From Azolla caroliniana (taxonomy: Eukaryota; Polypodiophyta), in assembly GCA_043228905.1 (NCBI GenBank), contig JBHGNT010000002.1, positions 7,192,001 to 7,256,000 of the forward strand: a stretch of DNA of 64,000 bases, given 5' to 3'. Positions 21,626-34,128 of this stretch are shown in pieces. The notes beneath the pieces were generated by a model. That model had not been told where the DNA came from, did no database searches, and was given only the letters and a program-made list of their open reading frames with translations. How positions within the stretch are numbered: position 1 is the first letter of the stretch; every line of letters begins with the position of its first letter. The position numbers and the translations under genes are program-made.

Positions 21626-23966
21626 AACCATGCCCTCCATTGTTACCCCCACCTGAAGTCAAAAGATCTGACTTGAAACCTCCACTCAAACCTCGGCTTA
21701 TAGGTACACCAGAATTACTTCCAAGATGTCCACGAACAAAATCTGGGTAACCACCAGAATTCATAGAATTGTTACCTCCCATGGCTACCTCAGATGATAT
21801 TCCAACATGAGAAGTACTTCCTCCCATGGTCATTCCATGTGGTCCTTGCATTATTTGTTGTTGTTGTTGATGTGCTTGGTGTAGAAATGGATATGATTGT
21901 TGTGAATATTGAGCAGAATTCCTTGCTGCCGCTGAGGATTGCTGTGCTGCTATCTGTTGCTGCTGCTGACCCATATAATGCAATCCAGGTTGTTGCAACA
22001 CTGATGCTTGTGGAACCTGCTTATTTACATGGCCATAAAATCATATAGTTAATTCTATGTGAATTGTGAATGGGAATTATCATGAACACAATGAAGGGAG
22101 AATTATCATCAATACCCTGATTGTTTTCCTCTCCATCAAATGCCCTTATGTTTACATTAGCTCACCAAATGCCATTGGTGGAGTCTTGGAAGTGTGATTT
22201 TATGTGCTGTTTCAGAAATTATATGGCCAATCGATCCCCTTTCTCTTTCTTGCAAAGGTAAGGGCATTGGGAACTAATGGGGAACCAGGGGAAATTCAGG
22301 AAATAGCAAAACTTGAGGGTGTATCTAATATTTTCCCAAAGATGAATGTGTGTGAACATGAACGAAAAAAGGCAGTGCAATGATTAACATACTTGAGCTG
22401 CTTGAACAGTAGGTGGTTGAGGTTGCGAATCAGCAATTGCAGCCAAGTACATTAGATTTGCTTGTAGCTTTGCTTGATATCTGTGTAAAGATACAACCCA
22501 ATATTTAATAATACTGTGAATAATTGATGGTGATATAAAATGCGAAATAAAGACACGTGACATTGCAGAACTTCAAGAAGTGAGACAAAAATATAATTTA
22601 AATCATGGTTTCTCAACTAGCATATTCTGACTATCAAGAAGAAATCCTCAACAAATATCTTGCCATAAAAACAAGACTTGTGCAAACTAGAGATGCTCTA
22701 CAAGTACATAGCATGGTTAATTAGAGAAACTAAGATTCAAAGCAACACTAAATCACCATAGCTCTAGCGACAAGTTGAAACCAACCACGAAATCAGACAA
22801 GTCAATAGTAGTGTTTCCCTAAAGAAGATCATGTTGGCTCTTACGCTGCACATTCATTTAGTTTTCCGAGGTTTTGATTGTCCAGAATGGCCAGAATCAG
22901 CTGTTTGTTCTCGTCCAAGTACTGGAACAATGAAAAACAAAGATAATGACAGCTTATCCTTTCTGGAGGTATAATGAAACCATTATATAGGGTTACCTGA
23001 TGACACCGGTTTACAACAGATTCACAAAGAAATTAGCAGCACACTCAAAGCATACAATTTATTACAGAGGATATATTGATATGAGCAATCTTTTTTGAGA
23101 AAAGTATTCATAAAGAAGATTCAAAGTATAAATTGGTGGCTACAAGATAAAGAAATGTATTTCCAAAGAGATAAAAAAAAGTCACAGTGCCGTTGCAACT
23201 ACATTCAGAAAAGCTCAAGCAATATGTTTTTCTTCATAATACTCACATATGAAAGAAGCTCAAATGCTTAAACATGAGATGATAAATCATTTTTAGAGAA
23301 TATGTACATTTAACCATGAACTAACTTACTCTTTACTCAACCATAAATTAGCTTAAACGTCAATCACTACGGGGAAAGGTACGAGAGTGAAACACTGCAG
23401 AAATGGAAAAGATAGATGTGTAGGGGGGGAGACAGAACACTTCCATGGCAAAGAAGATAAATTTCTGCCAGGGGCTACCTTCCATTTCACTATGTCATTG
23501 AACAAACTGAATCTTCTTCAGTTTTAGCATGTCTTTGAACCCAAGACATTCACTTCACCATGGACTAACGGAGTAATATTCTTTGTTTCCCCATGAACTA
23601 AGATCTTCATTTGAACCATGGATTTGCAGAGAGGAGCTGGATGAGATTTAAGAGGAAACACTGCCGAAATGAAAGAAAGTCATTTCACCATGAACTATGA
23701 TTTTCTTTTTTCATGTGGACATTTGGTCATTTCACCATGTGCTAGACTAAGCTTCATTCCACCATGACTTAACTTAACCTTAAGTCCACCATAAACTAAC
23801 TCAACCTTCATTTCCCTCGAACAAGATTAATCTTCATTCATTCATTTCACCCTGAACGCAATAAAGGAGTTCACAATTCACTGTGGGCTGGGCAGAGGAA
23901 CTACCTAAGAGAGAAAGAAAACACTAAAGAAACAGAAGAAAGAGTAAGGATATATACATATGTATA

Positions 23967-24009
<43 letters not shown>

Positions 24010-24090
24010 GGAAAGAGACAGAAATACCTTCTGGATTAGCTCTGTGGTGACGTTGTGGGGTGGATAAGCTCCCATGTGAGCTTGCTGCAT
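21561..24090 (-). CDS. GIF: GRF-interacting factor (GIF/AN3, SSXT-domain coactivator), 4 exons, 227 residues
   Basis: Transcriptional coactivator that binds growth-regulating factors and SWI/SNF remodellers to promote cell proliferation in leaf and meristem. Exons (minus strand): 24090-24028, 22921-22845, 22480-22393, 22016-21561, all with GT-AG borders and consistent phase. The N-terminal SNH/SSXT domain (about 10-80) is spread over exons 1-3: NVTTELIQK, YLDENKQLILAILDNQNLGK, LNECAAYQAKLQ, NLMYLAAIADSQPQPP. The C-terminus is Gln- then Gly-rich, ending YLKASEEEGN, close to the YLKSSDDGN end of Arabidopsis AN3. Length fits the family (about 195-225). The ATG at 24090 starts MQQAHMG. Its 3' end is triplicated downstream. 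Confidence 0.93.
23270..23860. repeat. Degenerate CACCATGAACTAA repeats in GIF intron 1
   Basis: A phrase like TTTCACCATGAACTAACTTA recurs roughly ten times with 20-120 bp spacing (23312, 23562, 23593, 23686, 23736, 23761, 23791 and others). Similar intronic runs are common in plants; no function can be stated. Confidence 0.5.
23966..24008. repeat. GT dinucleotide microsatellite
   Basis: About 18-20 GT units in GIF intron 1, close to the exon 1 donor at 24027. Confidence 0.95.
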
Positions 24091-24329
24091 CGAGGCAACG
24101 CGGATAGAGAGACACTTAAAAAAGAAAGAAGGCAACAAAGAGCAGAAAATCAGTCGAGGAGGAGAAGATTCTGCTTCTCTGCTTCTCTGCTTCCCTCTCC
24201 GTGTCTGTATGTAAAAGCCCTTAAAAGAGATTTAAGCGACACAGACACCATAACCGCATGTTGACTGATACATTTTTGTCGATTTATGTTGCCATTCACG
24301 AGGAAATATTCCCCCCATCCATTCCCATA

Positions 24330-24510
24330 TCACAAATCGCCATCACCCATCACCCATCACCATCACCATCATCGCCCATCACCATCATTACCCATCACCA
24401 TTATCATCATCACCCATCACCATCATCATCATCATCATCATCACCATCATCACCCATCACCATCATCATCATCATCATCATCATCACCATCATCACCCAT
24501 CACCATCGAT
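24330..24510. repeat. CATCAC / ATC trinucleotide array upstream of GIF
   Basis: Long run of CCATCACCATCATC units, 240-420 bp upstream of the GIF start codon and so in or near its promoter or 5' leader. Near 24557-24580 GGGCA repeats four times. Confidence 0.9.
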
Positions 24511-24657
24511 TCTTGAGCTTGGCACTGCAACTTCCAAGACATGTGCCACATGGAGGCAGGGCAGGGCAGGGCAGGGCATGGGGCTAATTTACTTTGAGAC
24601 GGAACTCAAGGGAATCTCTTCTATTTTTCGGGGGCGAACTTTTTCTATTTTCGGCGA

Positions 24658-24735
24658 GGAGAGAGTTCTAGAGAGTTCCAAAGAGTTCTAGAGAGTTCCG
24701 GAGAGTTCCGGAGAGTTCCGGAGAGTTCCGATCAA
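24658..24735. repeat. 10-bp tandem GAGAGTTCCG array upstream of GIF
   Basis: Seven to eight units of GAGAGTTC(C/T)(G/A)-type sequence with exact 10-bp spacing of TTC, ending near 24730. Periodic TTC triplets at 10-bp spacing resemble gap-type heat-shock elements. It lies about 570-640 bp 5' of the GIF ATG. Confidence 0.75.
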
Positions 24736-24739
24736 TGTG

Positions 24740-27184
24740 TGCCTAGCGTGCATGCCCAAAGAGTTAGTGGATCCACGACATTTCCTATGCAGGAGAGCTC
24801 CGGATCGACCCGTGTCACTTTGCCCGGGGCAAGATGCCAGACTCCTCAACTTCTGTGGCAACACTGTTGTCGAATATGGATGCGTTCAGTCCCTTCAGAG
24901 TTACGATGCGTAAGTTACGGATTGACATGTAGTTCCTGACGGTGAACTCAAATTCCGGCTTTTGCGGGTTTACAATGGAAATCTAATCAATCATATCGAG
25001 CTAAGTTGTATGGCCCTATACGTTCTGCGGTCTAGCCTTTTTTCCATTCTTGTGTGAAAACGGTTTATTAAATTGGAGTCTTCGATGGTAAAGTATAACT
25101 CTTGTGTTCCATGTATGGGTTTGATGACCAAATGTGATGGTTTTGAATGACATCAAGCTTCTACAATATCACATCAATATGCTACCTGAATTAGCTACTT
25201 CAAAGTGCACAACATCGTCTCATTACGTTATTACGACCACTCGTAAGCCGTTCAAGTTCATGAGAAACCTTCATATTTCTTGTACTTTCTAAACAATATT
25301 GCTTGCAATCCATCCCTTTCAAAGGGAATATATATGTGATGTTGATGCTGAAATAAAAAGTTCACATGTTTTAACCTAAACAACAATTTCCTCATATAAT
25401 GAAGGTATGCACAAAGTTCACATTATCAAAGCTAATTTCCCTCTTCATCCATATAGCAAACAACTCTCTCTAAGACAACAAAAATCCTTCAATTACGAGG
25501 AAAATCTAATATCTCAACCTTAGTTAGCCATTTATGATGAAGCAAAATTTGATAATCCTACATCAAAGATCATGGTAGGACATGAACCATTTGTTCCATA
25601 TACTTTAAGGATGATTCTTCCGACAATTTCTCCTTTTTATTTTGTGAGGGAGAAGAACTCTCATAAAATCCTTTTGTACCAAAATAAACACCATTCATAA
25701 CATTCCCTGGGTACATGACACTTATCCATCGTACAACATGAAATGCACAACATCTTTACAAGGAAAAACAAAGGACACTTGTCTTGTAATCCCATAAAGG
25801 GTTCAACCATTCATTTGACAACTTGAAAATTTTAGATAGTAAAATAACATCCAATGCTTTTCTAGCCTAAGGAGAGTCAAATATTAGACATCTTAAAGCC
25901 ACTTTTCATCCTTTGCATTTTGATAATGGACAATGAGAGATAATTAAGCTACCTAGTGAGGAGTCAAGACTAAACAAAGTTGAATGTGAGTGAGTAGATT
26001 TTTGAATGTTGCTTAAACTCGGGTTTATTGCCTAAACAAAGGGTGTTGTTGAAACAATGTTTGTTGGACATGCTTGACAAATAGCATCACCATTAAAAGA
26101 TGAGAACTAGTAATTGTCTCTATTTGAGACTTCATAAAGTATCAGAATTAATGATTTACTTGTGATGTACTTCTTTATCATCAAGAACTTTTGTCAATCA
26201 ATCAAATGACAATCTTTGACTTAAGATTCTAGACACACTATTCAAGAAACTCTTTTGGTTGAGTGGCCTATTTCCTACTCAATTGCAAGATGATTTCATT
26301 TTTTTCCATCAACCCAACTTTTGGGCAGGTTGGAATCATGTGCACTCATTGGGCAATGGCTTGTTGACTTTCTACTTCAAGTCTTTTTTGAGACAATCTC
26401 TTTATTATTGTCTCCAATATGTTGTATTTCACCTTTATTTTGAATGCTATGGACCATTGAAAGTTTGTACATGTTTTGTGGGCTTTTACCTCTCACTGAA
26501 CTTTCCCACCAATAATATATCAATATGTAAGTACTAACCACCATATGGATACGCGCCCTTTTACTTCACACACCCAACATTGTTCTCTCTCTCTCTCTCT
26601 CTCTCTCTCTCCAATGTATCGATGAAGAAGCATTGAAATTTGTTGACAATGTTGATGAGTAGAAAGGAGCATAAGTAAGTGCATGCATTGAAACGTACTT
26701 TCAATGGCTATGTTGTTGCAAAGTTAAGTGCTTGCTTGTGATATGTGAGCGGGATCACCGAGGAATTGAAACAAGGATGATGGGTTTGATGGAGTTGTCG
26801 AGTAGGATTTTCCTCTAGATTGTCAGTAATATATGGTATTGATGTCCATTTAGCAATTTATTAGGATCCAAGCTTCTGTTCACTTTTGTATGTATTTACT
26901 TGTGTGGGAGAGTATGTATATTCATGTACGAGCTCATCTAAGTATCGATGCATGAGTGCACTTATTGTATTTGTTTTTATAAATGTGTTTGTACCATATA
27001 CACGTACTTATATATATATATATGAATATGCATATATGTGTATCCATTTATAGAAGTTTGTATATATGTATGAGCGTGCACGAATATGTGTAACTTGTAA
27101 GTACATGCATATATATGTATCTATGTGTAACAAATATGTAGAAATTTGTATATATGTATGAGTGTGCCGAATATGTTTTACATG
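24740..27184. other. Intergenic, no gene seen
   Basis: AT-rich sequence without a convincing coding frame. A CT microsatellite lies at 26583-26612 and a TATG/TATA-rich stretch at 26880-27180. Confidence 0.5.
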
Positions 27185-30100
27185 TATTTTATTTTTTGTT
27201 AAAGATATCCATTCATTAGTATAAAGCAATTCACATTGTTATAAGTTATACCTTATGATTCTCAAGGAATAACCATCTTGGTGGTTGAAAATGCCAAAAA
27301 GGCTTAGCTTCTTTCTTTCAAGGACAAATGGAGTATCTTTCCACAAAGCTAGAATTTGGAGGCACTAAGTAGCTTTAGCTTTTGAATCTCCAATAAGACA
27401 ACCCCATTCTCCTTTTAAAGTATGGATCACGTCTAGCCAAATGTTACATACCATTTCAACTAATGAGACTCTACCTTGATGGAAAATGAAAGAGCAACGA
27501 GCCTTCTAGATGTAGCATATGGTGGTACTACTCAATAACTCCCATAACGGTTGCATCACCTTCCTTCCTCTTAAAAATTGCATGGACACTAAAGGAAGTA
27601 CACAAACTATTCCGGAATAAGTGTTAAAAGCATGATCCATAGACTCAACATCATAATGAAAAACAAAGCAAACAAATGATGTCCAAATCACCATGCCCTA
27701 TATGAACAACGACAGGGGAAAGTAATTGGCAAATATTCTTAACAAACATTTCCATACCAATTGTGACTCAAGGTAGTCCCCTAAACAATGTTTGGAATAA
27801 TGCCTTGATGACTCCAATATTGAAACTTAGAAACCACTTTGGAGTAATACCTTGTTGACTCCAATATTGAAATGTAGTTGGTGAAACATCCCGTAAAGTA
27901 GACAAAATATGTCTACCTAATTGCACTCTATATATCTACGTAGTTGATGGAAGAAATTAAATTTATTACCAATAAATGGGTTTCTCCATAAATAGTTAGT
28001 TGGGTTCCAACTTCCAAGCCAATTTGAACAAAGGTTATTTACCAAACACCCACAATTTCCAATGTGACTTTATGTCCTATATCAGTGGGTAAATATACCA
28101 TTTGTGATCAATGTATTCTATTACCCTTATCTTGCATTCCACGTCATAAGGATACTCATTTATCGTTTCCATCAAGCGGAGACAATTAACTTGCACTATT
28201 CACATAAAAAAAAACAAAAGGTTAGATCTTGAAAATATCTTTTTACAACCAAGAGTACATATATTCTTGGGAAAACACTTATCCATCTGAGGTGAGAGCT
28301 AGTGGATGGCATGGTTATCAATAACTTCCTGAATTTGTCGATACATTATTTGTCCTCGATGAATCCTGGCTAGTACATGCTTTTGTTCTTTTGCAAGAAC
28401 GTAATAAAAAAACCTACCAAGTCTTGACTGAGTTTGCAGGACCTTTTGGTATTTTGTCCAATGCTAACCACTGTCATTAAACCACATGATGTTGTAAAAT
28501 ATGGGTTGCATAATAGCCTTTGTGCTAAATTGTCATCATATTGTCTAGGTAATTTGCGGAGCAATTCATGTAAGACTTGTTGTAGAAAAAATAGTTTGAA
28601 TAAATCTGTCCTCGCACATATGAGATGATGGTAATATGAATTTTTCCGTAAATATCTAACTTACATCCTTTGACCAAGGTGCACCTAACTAAGGAGGGCA
28701 TTCAAAACAACAATTAAGCAACAACAATTTCCATATATCCTGACTAGAAGTAAATCCTCAAATAATGAAATTTTCTAACAATGCTCGGGTCTGATCTACT
28801 GGATCAATAATACCTAATCATCATTTGGATTGAGGTAAGGTAATTACATGCCTTTGAAGTTTGGACCGACCATGACCCGCAACTTTTCCTGCCGACAAGA
28901 AATTTCATATTAACCTCCATATTTGCAAGATGTATAATTTGGAAAAGATCCAACAAGACAATGCATACCGTGTTGTTGCCAATCATACTTGGGTTGTAAC
29001 TATAATCCGGCCTGCAAAGGAAAGCTTGGCTGAATGGAGAATAAGCTTTCTCAAAATCATGCATAACAATAGCCAACTTGTATTTGGATTTGACAACTAC
29101 TGCACGTGATTCCAAAAATATATAAACATTATCCAAAATACTTCTTTCACAAATGAAACCTATTTGGGATGGGTGTATAATTGTAGATAACGTACTTTGA
29201 AGGTGTATACTAAATACTTTAGGCAGGATTTTATAAATTGTGTTGAGTATCGTAATAGGGAGCCATTTCTTGATATAAAATGAAGGACCCTCTAACTTAG
29301 AGATAAGGTAAATTAGGTCTTTGGTAAAATGGAAAGGCATGCAATTGTCATAGAGAGTTCCTTGATAGGTTGTACATAAGTCCACCTTGATCAAATTCCA
29401 GTATTTAAGGAAAAACTTAGGGGTTAGACAATCCATACCTGCGCAACTAAGTTTGGGCAATGCTTGAAGTGCTTGTCTCATTTCATCTTAAGAGAAGACC
29501 ACCTATAGTTGAACATTCATGTGTGGTGTTAGGTTTGGTTCCAAAGTATTCCAAACTTGCGATCTACATGTTAATGCATCAACTGAAAAGGTCTCTAATG
29601 ATAATAAACTAGAATAGTAACGTGTGGTAATCTCTCTCATTGCATGTGGGTCAGATGTGATAGTCACATTTTCACGTCGTAGTTGTTTGATAGAAATAAC
29701 ATTATAATATGGTCTCATTGTGTGAAAAAATTTGTTGCTCCTTTATCACCCATTTGGGTCCACATAGATGTTATGCAATGATATTGGAATTTTGTTGCTT
29801 TTCCAGAAGTAAAGCAAGTTCTTCTTTTGTTGTCCCAAGTGGCTTAGGGATCCAGGCACAACATGGATAACGTTCCTGCAATCATTGTAAGGACACTAGA
29901 GAAGTACGTTGTTGTTTTCCTTAGATTTATGTTTGAATAATTATGAGATTTCAGGTAAACAATTAGATACCTTCATTGCCATCATATCCCTTAAAGTGTT
30001 TTTTTGAGACCATAATTCAACAACTTGCAATGAAAAGTTATCGTTTAACAACACATTTTTTGGAATCTCCAGAGTAGATAGGTCATGGGATCGTTGACCT

Positions 30101-30290
30101 AATGTGGGAAAGATAATCGGAGCATGATCAAAATAATGTACTACCCGACATTATGTGTATTGTACCATCAGTTTAGATAAATTTGCCAAACACATGAAAT
30201 CTATTTAATCTCAATAGATTGTTACCATTATTACGCCTATTTGAATGTGAGAAAAGGAGTGAAGACTCTCTACAAACCACCTGAAGGGAA

Positions 30291-31215
30291 TCCAACGTTC
30301 CTTATGCGCAACGCTCGGCCACAACCGAGATTCTTTTCATACACAGAAAATGGGAAATAGAACACGACACGAAGAATAGAAATGGTACACGGGAGGTTAA
30401 CGTGGAAAACCCCAAACTAGGGGAAAAAACCACGGCAGCCCACAGGCTGCAAACTATCACTATGTATGAATGTACAAAACAGTGAGTACACGGAGGCAAC
30501 AACCTCGGGCTCACGATCTTCGCCACAGGCGGCGGTTACAACAGAGGCAACGACCTCGTTCTCTCTCTCTCTCTCTCTCTGTACAGTTACGCTCTCTCTC
30601 TTCTTCCTGCACCAACAAGGGAGAATGACCACCACTACTTAAAAGTTTTCCCTAAGTCATATTTATACTAATATGACTTTTCGGCTATTTACAAATGTAG
30701 CCACAATGGGCTCTCAGAAACATATTTACGAATATGTCTCTTCCTCCGGTTCATACCGGGTCTGCACCATCTGGCTCTCCGTAGCCGGGTACTCCTCATC
30801 TGGTTCATACCGGGCCTGCACCATCCGGCTCTCCGTAGCCGGGTACTCCTCATCCGGTTCATACCGGGCCTGCACCATCCGGCTCTCCGTAGCCGGGTAC
30901 TCCTCATCCGGTTCATACCGGGCCTGCACCATCCGGCTCTCCGTAGCTGGGTACTCCTCATCCGGTTCATACCGGGTCTGTATCATCCGGCTCTCCGTAG
31001 CCGGGTACTCCTCATCCGGTTCATACCGGGCCTGCACCATCCGGCTCTCCGTAGCCGGGTACTCCTCATCCGGTTCATACCGGGTCTGTATCATCCGGCT
31101 CTCCGTAGCCGGGTACTCCTCATACCGTTTCGGCCTTGGCCTATCGGCCTCGACCGAGTTTGTTCGTCGGCACTGTTCTTCTCCCTTCCCATCCGGAGGG
31201 ACCTGTCTCCCAACA
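30291..31215. mobile_element. Insertion in LINE D, probably LTR-derived
   Basis: Interrupts the LINE D endonuclease. The right edge is CTGTCTCCCAACA, with a TG-starting stretch near 30305 at the left. Similar flanks CCACCTGAAGGG (left) and CCACTGAGGG (right) may be an imperfect duplication. Internal phrases such as GTGGAAAACCCCAAACTAGG occur in plant copia LTRs. It contains a CT run (30560-30580) and a 54-bp minisatellite. Class and exact ends are unsure. Confidence 0.5.
30740..31125. repeat. 54-bp minisatellite, seven copies
   Basis: Unit contains CCGGTTCATACCGGG, CACCATCCGGCTCTCCG and TAGCCGGGTACTCCTCAT. Starts near 30748, 30802, 30856, 30910, 30964, 31018 and 31072, exactly 54 bp apart. 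Because 54 is a multiple of three, frames stay open on both strands (for example an 18-residue EEYPATESRMVQARYEPD repeat on minus). Two subtypes differ at GGGCCTGCACC versus GGGTCTGTATC. Confidence 0.95.
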
Positions 31216-31510
31216 CCACTGAGGGTGCATGCCAAGCATCAATCAATTGTAAGGAAAAACCTAATTGTTCGCAAATTGTTAATTCATGTCCATGTATCAT
31301 TGTTGAACTATCTCCTACTTGATCTATGGGATCCTCAATCATGTTGAAATCATTAGCAATGCACCAATGCTCAAGAGGAGGTAAAGCATTCAATATATCT
31401 TGCCAAAACTATTTCCGGGCATAGACCTTAAAGAGTCCCCATATATATTCTCGTTCTTGTACAATAATAAATTGAGCCTTCCTAGGAATAACCACTTGTT
31501 TTTGGATAAA

Positions 31511-32556
31511 TACATGTATGTTAATATATGTATGTGTAAAGGTTAATGTGCATAGGTGTGAAAAGGGGAGAGGGTGATGATGTAAGAATGACGTGCACGT
31601 TATTAGACCATTCTTTGTCTTGATGCTTCAACCTAGAAAGAAAGAATCCTAGGGACAAAGCCTATGAATAAACGACCTAGGGGGTTCCTTTCCCTCCTCT
31701 CAAATGAGCATTGTCCAATTGTAGAGTGTTAGGTTTCATGAAGATGCAAGTTCAAATCTCATCGCTCATAATTTTCTACTCTAGCATATTTTTGAGTTGA
31801 AAACTCCATCATGATCGTCTTGGGGTGATCTTGGTAATATTGAATGTAGCTTTCTGAATTCTGAACAAGAATCCGCTTTCTTGTGAAAATAGCAATTTCA
31901 CATAGGTTTTCGCTTGGTTTTCAGATTTTGGATTCAAAATTACAATCTAACAAATGTTTGCTTAAGGGGGAAGAGAGGAGTAGGAAAGTGTGAAGCCTCA
32001 CTTAATGGGGGAAGCACAAAGGAGGCTCAAAATTATGTGTTGGTCAACAATATCGAATTGGAACTATAGATGTTGCATCAGTAGGGAGGCAATTGTGTGT
32101 TGCTCCTTCTTGTTCTTCTTTGTGGCTCCTAGATGAGCAGAGGCTTGTTGCTCACTTGTTCTAGGAGCCTTTCATTTGTTGAGGCCTAAATTACCCTAAG
32201 TTAGGGCCAACTTAGGATTAGCTCTAGGTTCGAGTTAGGAAATTGGCCTTAACTAGGGCCAACTAATATCATATTAGGTCTAAAAGGACGACCCAAGGAC
32301 AATTGAGGGGTCCTTAGGGCTAAATAAGGGACATTAGGGATGATTTAGGGTCTTGAAGATTTGAATTATGACCTAAGTGTCGAATACAGGTACATAATGG
32401 ACATATTCACAATGTCCCATTCGATAGGCTAGGTATATGTCATATTTATAAATATTGGAAAGGGTAGTTGCTCTAGTTCAGTTTGTATTTAACCGGAACT
32501 CTGTAACCCAGTTGAGGGGTGGTTGCCACCATTCTTTGTAACTTCAATTTTGAATA
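31511..32556. other. Intergenic, no gene seen
   Basis: Contains one B-box-like AGTTCAAATC at 31749-31758 without a good A box, and scattered TTAGGG/CCCTAA words at 32165-32340 that are not tandem. No coding frame recognised. Confidence 0.45.
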
Positions 32557-32996
32557 TGTAAAAGAATATGTGTGGAAGCGTTATGCTAAACACAGAATAC
32601 ACAATCTATTATACGGAAACACAACAGTTAGGTAAACACAGAGAATGTAGATACACAGTATGAGAGAGACATAGAGAGACATAGAGAGACATAGAGAGAC
32701 ATAAAGAGAGAGTAGACAACAATATTTGATTGAAAATAATCAACACTTTGTACATAAACCTATGCTTAGAGAGCAATTTTTATACAAGCCCTGACAAGTG
32801 GGCTGACACAAGTATTTGAAAACTCATTAATTGAGCTTGAACCTAACAACCTATAATATTCCTATTTACTAAAATAGGAATATAGGCCCCTTATGGCCAG
32901 ATTCCATTTGACTCGGCCTAGTCAATCGGTCTTTGTCTGATTTGGCTCTCGACTTCTTCAGCCGATCCGGCCCAAGTTGAGCTTGCTCGCTCAACA
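32557..32996 (-). mobile_element. Copia-type LTR related to C1
   Basis: Starts TGTAAAAGAATATG and ends GCTTGCTCGCTCAACA, matching the ends of C1 LTRs (TGTAAAGAATC to GATTCTCAACA). The adjoining CTACCCCTCAAGCTGAAC equals a minus-strand polypurine tract, so this is the 3' LTR of a minus-strand element whose inside is mostly gone. It carries four GAGAGACATA repeats at 32660-32700. Confidence 0.6.
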
Positions 32997-33249
32997 CTAC
33001 CCCTCAAGCTGAACTTGAGGTTCTTCGTCAGCTCCAACTGGTCCACCGTCCCAACATTTCATGGCTTCACACCTCCTAGCTCGCGCTCCATGACCCGTCC
33101 AGTCTAATGTTCCTTGACCTACTCGGTGACCAGTCTAACGTTCCTTGATCTACTAATTCGGTGACCCTTGATCTATCAGCTCTCTTGCCGTGGCATTGTC
33201 TTTGGCTACCTTCTCGTCTGTCTTGCATTCATGTGATTCGGCTTGGCCA

Positions 33250-34125
33250 TCATCTTTAGGTCGGTTCTGCCCCACATTGTAACACATCCCTCTCCTTGGT
33301 CTATAAAAGGAGGGGAGCACCTCTTGTGAAAGGGTTGCCTATTTTGAGTGAGAGAGGTATACCACTTAGGTCTAGGGTTTGGTAGTTTTCTTGGTCTTCA
33401 TCTTATTCTTAGGGTTTCCACTTTGGTCTTTTCACTCTATTTCGTTTAGGATTTCATTTGAGTCTTCTTCTTCATTGTCTGATGGGTTTCGTTCACTCTT
33501 TTGAGTGGAAGTTAGTATTCCGTTTAGGTTCTTCTTCTTGAGAGAGTTTGTGCAAGTTAGGGTTTATGTACTCGGGGTCTTCGGGTGTTACTCTCTCTTC
33601 GTCGTGTGAGAGTTTGGTTTGGTTTGGGGGTTCCTACAACGACAACTTTAGGCATTTCAGTGGAGGCACTTGGTGATTCAGCTTCCTCTCCTCGATGGAG
33701 AGCGTTTCATGTGGCGGCCAGTTCGAGAAGGGAGGACAAAGTGGCATGGGAACACTCCATCGTCTTTGGGGCGTGACGAACGGTGGACGTCATGGTCCCG
33801 ACGGCCCACTTGACTCGCCTTCGCCGGTTCCCATTCTTGTCTTGATGTATTAGCCGATTGTTTTGTAATAGCCACCGGATTTGGGGCATGTAGCCGTGTT
33901 GTAAAGCTATTGTAATATATATTCATGTTGGTGTATATGTATCTTCTATTATAACATATTTGAGTCGGGTCCATATTCGCGGTGAACCGTTTTTGTGAAA
34001 CCCTACATTTGTTGGAGCTGGAAGCTGATTCCAGACCGAAGCCCACAAAGCTCAAGGACTCCACCATCCGTCTCCCTAGTCCAAGACCCCCGTGGTCCCG
34101 CCTAAGATCCTACACGTACCCGCGG
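33250..34125 (+). mobile_element. LTR fragment related to the LARD element
   Basis: Read on plus it parallels the LARD LTR read on minus: CACATTGTAACACATCCCTC then TATA box CTATAAAAGG (33301-33310), GTGAAAGGGTTGCC, GGTATACC, and near the end AGTCCAAGACCCCCGTGG followed by TCCCGCCT (about 34068-34095). The 5' edge and outer tip are not clear. Confidence 0.5.
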
Positions 34126-34128
34126 ACT

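Larger units (their letters stand above)
27430..31393 (-). pseudogene. LINE D ORF2 remnant with RT core deleted
   Basis: Endonuclease pieces HWCIANDFNMIEDPIDQVG and QLIDAWHAPS lie at 31360-31220; VCRESSLLFSHSNRRNNGNN and LLRLNRFHV follow at 30285-30180 beyond the insertion. RT pieces include CAGMDCLTPKFFLKYW, KKWLPITILNTIYKILPKVF and LAIVMHDFEKAY, after which sequence jumps to the region equivalent to LSLAGRVIVVNHVLLSTVWY of copy A. The catalytic FADD segment is therefore missing. Several stops and frameshifts. Confidence 0.7.
27185..31510 (-). mobile_element. Old LINE D, minus strand, split by another insertion
   Basis: Fragments in LINE order on the minus strand: endonuclease (31393-31216, continuing 30290-30050), RT (29718-28804) and C-terminal zf-RVT region (about 28100-27430). 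The 3' end near 27185 (GGATATCTTTAACAAAAAAT on the minus strand) resembles the 3' end of LINE B. Boundaries are approximate; no target duplication found. Confidence 0.7.

Noticed and set aside
30740-31125. CRISPR-like array
   Set aside because: Units are contiguous and spacers are part of the repeat; this is a minisatellite in a plant genome.
30673-31347. 224-codon plus ORF with SSSGSYRACTIRLSVAGY repeats
   Set aside because: The 54-bp unit is a multiple of three, so several frames are open; no evidence that this one is used.
32165-32340. Interstitial telomere repeat (TTAGGG/CCCTAA words)
   Set aside because: Words are scattered and not tandem, and plant telomeres are usually TTTAGGG.
33585-33776. 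Small ORF near the 33301 TATA box as a host gene
   Set aside because: Lies within an LTR with a TATA box and has no recognisable domain.
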